Notes under the pieces: generated by a model
The model's input: only the letters and a program-made list of their open reading frames with translations
The model's database searches: none
What the model was told of the DNA's origin: nothing
DNA from: Escherichia sp. ESNIH1
GTDB lineage: Bacteria > Pseudomonadota > Gammaproteobacteria > Enterobacterales > Enterobacteriaceae
Assembly: GCA_002918705.1 (NCBI GenBank)
Contig: PQKR01000007.1
Span: 62,001 to 126,000, forward strand
DNA length: 64,000 nt
Direction of reading: 5' to 3'
Shown here: piece after piece, positions 60,452-64,000 of the stretch
Layout: each line of letters opens with the position of its first letter
Position numbering within the stretch: the first letter of the stretch is position 1
Program-made: the position numbers and the translations under genes

Positions 60452-60942
60452 TATGCTTCACCCCTTTCTTGCCATGTGTCACTGTGAATAATATTCCCGT
60501 CAATATAATGCCACGTTATTTTTTCGTAGCTTAGGGATACGTACTCCTGATGAGTTTGCTTTTCGAATTGGGGATCTTTGATGTCTAACATGAATGATTC
60601 AATATCAGTGACTCCGGCATTTTCGAGTGTAGTCCTGAAATATTCCTCTTCCTGTCCGTTGTGGTTTATCCGATAGTGGCGAAATTGTGCGCTTTTAAAA
60701 TTTCTACCTGATGTAATTCCTTTATACAGGTAAGGGGAGGTGCAATCGATCTCCTTTCTGAATGCCAGCTCACCATGAAAGCGAGTGCCAGTTATTTTTC
60801 CGGTCATATCATCTATAGGGAGTTCAACAGTATGCATCAATTCTAAAGTTTCTATACTACCTTCCCGATCTTTAACATCAACCGGCCCCTTCACTGAGTT
60901 TCCAGCATCGTCGGTGAGCCAAAGATATACTGGTATTGCCAT
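60451..60942 (-). CDS. hcp: Hcp-family T6SS tube protein (orphan)
   Basis: A 163-residue Hcp-family protein. It begins MAIPVYLWLTDDAGNSVKGP, with DREGSIE, the SPYLYKGITSGRNFKSAQF block, and the C-terminal YEKITWHYIDGNIIHSDTW that marks enterobacterial Hcp proteins. Hcp forms hexameric rings stacked in the T6SS tube, and small effectors may be carried in its lumen. It is the first gene of an operon with the Tlde1-like toxin. It is outside the main tss cluster, about 51 kb away. An AT-rich region with no gene lies upstream and should carry its promoter. Divergence at several usual positions (for example CTSPYL, LELMHTVELP) suggests a specialised, not housekeeping, Hcp. Confidence 0.93.
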   Translation of the reverse strand: MAIPVYLWLTDDAGNSVKGPVDVKDREGSIETLELMHTVELPIDDMTGKITGTRFHGELAFRKEIDCTSPYLYKGITSGRNFKSAQFRHYRINHNGQEEEYFRTTLENAGVTDIESFMLDIKDPQFEKQTHQEYVSLSYEKITWHYIDGNIIHSDTWQERGEA

Positions 60943-61170
60943 TTACATATCCTCGTTAATAAATTGATAAGTAGTGTGGCGCTGATAAAGCCTGGATTAC
61001 ACAGAAAATTGGTTACAATTCATGTATATATGCATATATAAAATTTAATTTTAGAAAGTATTCACTATTAATATATGACGCATGAACTTCAAAAGGCACT
61101 GCTACAGGTTCAAAATCCAAATAATAGTCTCATGCCAATTTAACCCGCCATGTGCGGGTTTTTACGCTGC
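60943..61170. other. AT-rich region upstream of hcp
   Basis: No gene is supported. It is strongly AT-rich (61010-61080) and should carry the hcp promoter on the minus strand. A plus-strand terminator-like hairpin lies at 61142-61163 (AACCCGC with GCGGGTT, then TTT). Confidence 0.55.
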
Positions 61171-61500
61171 CTGAATCTGCTATCCGTCAGCTGCTGCGCG
61201 TGACCGCCGCCCCGAAATCCTGCGCTGGTAGTGCCAGGCATATACTGACTGGGTAAAAACTCAGATGTGATGCGGTTGTGGCGTGCCTGCCGACGATCAG
61301 CATCATATTATCGGTCACGATTTCGAAGACTGATATGAAAGCGGGGGATTTCCATGTCATACCTATATGCCGGATTTGCCATCAGGATCTGCATGATAAT
61401 GTTACAACCTGGGAATAGAGGCACGGCAGTCAGCTCAAGCATGTTCTGCGGCTACAGCACCGGGCGCTGGGCCTGGGTGTGATCGTTATGGGGCGGTCGT
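61171..61500 (+). pseudogene. Degenerate phage DUF968 (HNH-like) gene
   Basis: Reading across stops and frame changes gives AYTDWVKTQM-stop-CGCGVPADDQHHIIGHDFED-stop-YE, then in another frame MKAGDFHVIPICRICHQDLH followed by DNVTTWE-stop-RHGSQLKHVLRLQHRALGLG. This matches the DUF968 phage family: a CxxC, then HHxIGH, then IPxCRxCHxxLH, then W-E-x-HG-x-Q. At least three in-frame stops and one frameshift make it non-functional. It is a lambdoid late-early region marker and supports a phage origin for the element. Confidence 0.8.
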
Positions 61501-61772
61501 GATGAGAAATGCTATCGATGTGCTCGATGCAGTGAAAAACCGTGCCGGGGTGGCAGCTACAGCAATCGGGGCTTGCGTTGAGTCGGAAAGATGAGCGCCA
61601 GATACGGCTGGGAAGGTTAGGGGAATATGACCCGATCTTATGATGATTTTGCCCCTCTCTGGAGGGGTAATCATGGGGGCGGATTTGGGGGCGAATGATT
61701 ACCCTCTATTTACCGCTATTGTCTTAAAGCACGATGTCGTATGTGACTGAGATCTAAAAAAGTGTCTGAATT
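61501..61772. other. Phage-derived scar before the right repeat
   Basis: A 30-codon frame starts at 61502 (MRNAIDVLDAVKNRAGVAAT...) and could be a fragment of a phage late regulator, but I cannot assign it. The rest shows no gene. A GC-rich hairpin-like sequence, CCCCTCTCTGGAGGGG, lies around 61652-61667. Confidence 0.4.
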
Positions 61773-61814
61773 CAGAGGCTAACCTTTGCCAGATCAACAA
61801 ATCGGACTATTTTG
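61773..61814. repeat. Right attachment repeat
   Basis: Perfect copy of 59265-59306. Together with flanking bases it contains TTGCCAGA and, 25 bases on, TCTGGCAA (inverted), an arrangement present only in this copy. This suggests that the original chromosomal site lay here, just past the fnr stop. Confidence 0.92.
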
Positions 61815-61847
61815 CTGTCTGGCAAGAGGTAATTTGCGGCGAGACCG

Positions 61848-62600
61848 TCAGGCGACGTTGCGCGCGTGGCCGGCAAGCTCGGCGAGAATATCGCCGTTTT
61901 CGATAGTAATATACTTACCTTTTACCGCCAGCATACCGCTCTTCTGGAAACGGCCGAGTAGACGGCTGATGGTCTCGACCGTGAGGCCCAGGTAGTTACC
62001 AATATCGCCGCGGGTCATAGTCAGACGGAACTCCCGGGGCGAGAAACCGCGCTGGGCAAACCGGCGAGAGAGATTATAGATAAAGGCCGCGAGGCGCTCT
62101 TCCGCATTCTTTTTCGACAGCAGCAGGATCATGTCCTGGTCGCCTTTAATTTCACCACTCATCAGACGCATCATCTGCTGACGCAGATTGGGCATCTTGC
62201 CGGAGAGATCGTCAAGCGTCTCAAACGGTATTTCGCAAACCATTGAGGTTTCAAGCGCCTGAGCAAAGCTAGGATGATGCCCGGTACCAATGGCGTCGAA
62301 GCCTACCAGGTCACCCGCCAGATGGAAACCGGTGATCTGCTCATCACCCTGTTCGGTAATGGTGTAGCTCTTAATGGTACCGGAGCGGATCGCATAGAGC
62401 GATTTCAGTTCGTCGCCCGCTTTAAACAGCGTTTGTCCTTTCTGAATCGGCTTTTTGCGCTCGATGATGTTATCAAGCTGGTCCAGCTCGTGCTCATTAA
62501 GGGTGAACGGGATACAAAGCTGGCTGATGCTGCAATCCTGGCAATGGATAGCACAACCGCCAGACTGAATGCGTCGTATAATTCGCTTTTCCGGGATCAT
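61848..62600 (-). CDS. fnr: FNR, oxygen-sensing global regulator
   Basis: A 250-residue CRP/FNR-family activator and repressor, almost identical to E. coli FNR. The 4Fe-4S ligands are C20, C23, C29 and the Cys in TSMVCEIP near 122. The C-terminal helix-turn-helix [26 protein letters not shown] binds TTGAT-N4-ATCAA. Under anaerobiosis the cluster permits dimerisation. The start at 62600 ([15 protein letters not shown]) is chosen; an upstream extension of 26 codons is unconserved. An FNR box lies 20 bases upstream, for autorepression. The 42-bp att repeat begins 33 bases after its stop. Confidence 0.99.
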   Translation of the reverse strand: MIPEKRIIRRIQSGGCAIHCQDCSISQLCIPFTLNEHELDQLDNIIERKKPIQKGQTLFKAGDELKSLYAIRSGTIKSYTITEQGDEQITGFHLAGDLVGFDAIGTGHHPSFAQALETSMVCEIPFETLDDLSGKMPNLRQQMMRLMSGEIKGDQDMILLLSKKNAEERLAAFIYNLSRRFAQRGFSPREFRLTMTRGDIGNYLGLTVETISRLLGRFQKSGMLAVKGKYITIENGDILAELAGHARNVA

Positions 62601-62619
62601 AGGTATGCTCAGGCCGTAA

Positions 62620-62633
62620 TTGATATTGGTCAA
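62620..62633. promoter_or_regulatory. FNR box in the fnr promoter
   Basis: TTGATATTGGTCAA matches TTGAT-N4-ATCAA at nine of ten core positions. Minus-strand reading TTGACCAATATCAA corresponds to the site known at the E. coli fnr start point, which mediates autorepression. Confidence 0.85.
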
Positions 62634-62791
62634 TTTTAACATCTTTTTGCTGAGCACGTAAGCCTGGTTAAACGCCAAACAGCGTTTATTGGAACCTTTG
62701 AAAAATCAATAAGTTTAACTCATTGAAATTCCTTATGTTGATTAGGGGTTTATCGACTAATAGCGCTAAAAAAAGCACAAAACGCCCCCTT

Positions 62792-63307
62792 TTAGAGGAG
62801 GAGATACCCCTCGTGGCGCAGAAGCCACTCTTTACGCTGCACGCCTCCGGCGTAGCCGGTCAGGGTACCGTTACGGCCTATTACCCTATGGCAGGGAACC
62901 ACAATGCTAACGGGATTCGCGCCGTTCGCTGCCCCTACCGCTCGCGCTGCACCGGCTCTGCCCAGCATATCCGCCAGCTGGCCATAGTGGATAACCTGAC
63001 CGCAGGGGATCTCGCGCAGCGCTTGCCATACCGCCCGCTGAAAAGGGGTGCCGGCCGTTTCCGTAGGAAGATGATCTATCACGCTAAGATTACCGGCAAA
63101 GTAGTCGTGTAGCTTGTCGCTTAGCCCGCCGGGATTGCTGGCTGCAACGCGGCGGTAGCCTGGCTTGCGATAGTGAACGTTGAGCAGCAGCGCCATACGA
63201 TCGGCGTGCTCATCCCACTCAACGGCACGGAGGCGATACTCTTCGTCGCAGATGACCCACAGAGGGCCAAGAGGGGTGTCAATTTTGTCTTCCAGCAGGG
63301 TGAGCAT
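62792..63307 (-). CDS. ogt: Ogt, O6-alkylguanine-DNA alkyltransferase
   Basis: A 171-residue suicide repair protein that moves methyl or larger alkyl groups from O6-guanine or O4-thymine to its own cysteine. The active site is [13 protein letters not shown]; the helix-turn-helix region [31 protein letters not shown] and the Asn hinge AANGANP are complete. Length matches E. coli Ogt. It lies 191 bases upstream of fnr on the same strand, as in E. coli. The E. coli abg genes are absent next to it. Confidence 0.97.
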   Translation of the reverse strand: MLTLLEDKIDTPLGPLWVICDEEYRLRAVEWDEHADRMALLLNVHYRKPGYRRVAASNPGGLSDKLHDYFAGNLSVIDHLPTETAGTPFQRAVWQALREIPCGQVIHYGQLADMLGRAGAARAVGAANGANPVSIVVPCHRVIGRNGTLTGYAGGVQRKEWLLRHEGYLLL

Positions 63308-63366
63308 GGCGAGATCCTAAATTTGCAGGGTTGCAATATAGGATATTATCTTACCGATTTTGGTGT

Positions 63367-63461
63367 AAAAAAATAGAGCCTGTCGACATCCGCCAGACTC
63401 TACAGTACACACAGCAGTGCATCCCTACATTATTTTAACGCAACCAATCCTTGTGCGGGTT
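63367..63461 (-). ncRNA. mcaS: McaS small regulatory RNA
   Basis: The 3' 60 bases on the minus strand are practically the E. coli McaS sequence: GATGCACTGCTGTGTGTACT, then the terminator hairpin TAGAGTCTG ... CAGGCTCTA and seven T residues ending at 63367. A -10-like TATACT (63473-63468) would start transcription near 63461, giving 95 nt, the E. coli length. The 5' third differs from E. coli. McaS lies next to smrA (ydaL) in E. coli too. Hfq-dependent McaS controls csgD, flhDC and pgaA and binds CsrA; the conserved part should keep some of these contacts. Confidence 0.85.
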
Positions 63462-63718
63462 TATTTTAGTATAGACATCTTTAATACTATTTCCAGTAAA
63501 GATTGGTAATGACGTTATCAGCGGTTTAAGTTAAATCATTTTGTTTACTGTAATTGTGGTATTAGTTAAGTGGCAGTTAATGTACTTATAACCGGGTACA
63601 TTCTGCTGGCATAGCGCCTTTTCAGCAACATGATAGAAATTAAACAACGGCGTTGAGACCTGCTCCCCAGGTGGCTATAGTAGCGCCTGAGCTGTCAAAC
63701 GTTGCACGAGGAGTGACC

Positions 63719-64000
63719 ATGAACCTTGACGACAAATCGCTATTTCTTGACGCCATGGAGGATGTCCAACCCCTGAAACGCTGTGCCGACGTCCACTGGC
63801 ATCCCAGCCGTAACACGCGCACGCCGCCGCGTATCGATCTGTTACAGCAGGAAAATTTTCTGACAACCGATTTTCTTGAGGTGCTGCCGTTAGCGACGCC
63901 GCTGGCGTTCCGGCGCGAGGGGCTGCAAACCGGAGTTATTGATAAGCTGCGTCTTGGTAAGTACAGCCAGCAGGCGAGTCTCAATCTGCTCAAGCAGCCG
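63719..64000 (+). CDS. smrA: SmrA (YdaL), Smr-domain DNA endonuclease, 3' end outside window
   Basis: The first 94 codons of a protein closely similar to E. coli YdaL/SmrA: MNLDDKSLFLDAMEDVQPLK at the start, then WHPSRN, IDLLQQENFL, FRREGLQTGVIDKLRLGKYSQQASLNLL. The Smr (MutS2-C-terminal) nuclease domain begins at the last part seen, and the family GKG motif lies beyond the window. E. coli SmrA has DNA nicking activity. ACGAGGAG precedes the ATG. It is divergent from mcaS and ogt. The frame is open to the last base. Confidence 0.94.
   Translation, partial: MNLDDKSLFLDAMEDVQPLKRCADVHWHPSRNTRTPPRIDLLQQENFLTTDFLEVLPLATPLAFRREGLQTGVIDKLRLGKYSQQASLNLLKQP

Larger units (their letters stand above)
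59265..61814. mobile_element. Decayed phage-derived integrated element between fnr and uspE, carrying an hcp-toxin-immunity cassette
   Basis: Bounded by perfect 42-bp direct repeats (59265-59306 and 61773-61814). Inside are an integrase C-terminal remnant next to the left repeat, an intact hcp-Tlde1-immunity operon, and a broken DUF968 phage gene near the right end. The unit from the start of one repeat to the start of the next is 2,508 bp. fnr and uspE are adjacent in E. coli. The cargo is AT-rich against a GC-rich backbone. No intact integrase remains, so it is probably immobile. Confidence 0.85.

Noticed and set aside
61095-61136. T-arm-like GGTTCAAAATCC suggesting a tRNA end near the element
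   Set aside because: No acceptor, D or anticodon arms can be formed, and the stem bases around the loop do not pair.
61397-61412. GTTACAAC octamer inside the phage relic
   Set aside because: Flanks do not match the Ter consensus.

Overview
The window reads as a chromosomal segment of a member of the Enterobacteriaceae related to Enterobacter, Lelliottia or Leclercia (genus inferred). Gene content and order follow the E. coli K-12 rnt to pntA backbone, with about 90% identity in many proteins by eye. It is dense, GC-rich, and lies in the replication terminus domain: it carries tus with a Ter site and a perfect matS motif. I saw no rRNA, tRNA or CRISPR array.

Layout. (1) 1-9.4 kb: the distal part of a type VI secretion (T6SS) cluster, tssM(partial)-tssA-tssF-tssG-tssJ-tssE-vasL-like. 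It abuts rnt, where E. coli has lhr. (2) 9.3-25.1 kb: rnt, gloA, nemA, nemR, ydhL, ydhF, sodC, ydhK-J-I, slyA, slyB, anmK, mliC, pdxH, tyrS, pdxY, dtpA. (3) 25.7-34.0 kb: nth and the rsxABCDGE redox pump operon, ydgK, the small gene blr, and ydgJ. (4) 34.1-41.7 kb: add, then an AT-rich LysR regulator/MFS transporter pair not in the E. coli order, then malY-malX and divergent malI with two MalI operators. (5) 41.7-54.8 kb: ydgA, manA, fumA, fumC, tus/Ter, rstBA, ydgC, folM, ydgI, ydgH. (6) 55.3-59.2 kb: pntAB and uspE. (7) 59.3-61.8 kb: a decayed integrated element bounded by perfect 42-bp direct repeats. It holds an integrase C-terminal remnant, a broken phage DUF968 gene, and an intact AT-rich operon hcp - Tlde1-like (DUF2778) L,D-transpeptidase effector - secreted candidate immunity protein. 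(8) 61.8-64.0 kb: fnr, ogt, the small RNA mcaS, and the start of smrA.

The most interesting point is the link between the two ends. The left edge encodes T6SS structural parts, and the right end carries a stand-alone Hcp/peptidoglycan-effector/immunity cassette in a phage relic about 51 kb away. The toxin probably rides with its own Hcp through the resident T6SS, but this is inference. Smaller points are a sodC leader predicted to hide its ribosome site, an SlyA operator, a PhoP-type promoter for slyB, an FNR autoregulatory box, MalI operators, an 18-bp triple repeat between gloA and rnt, and the absence of cnu, gstA, the uid genes and the abg genes from their E. coli positions.
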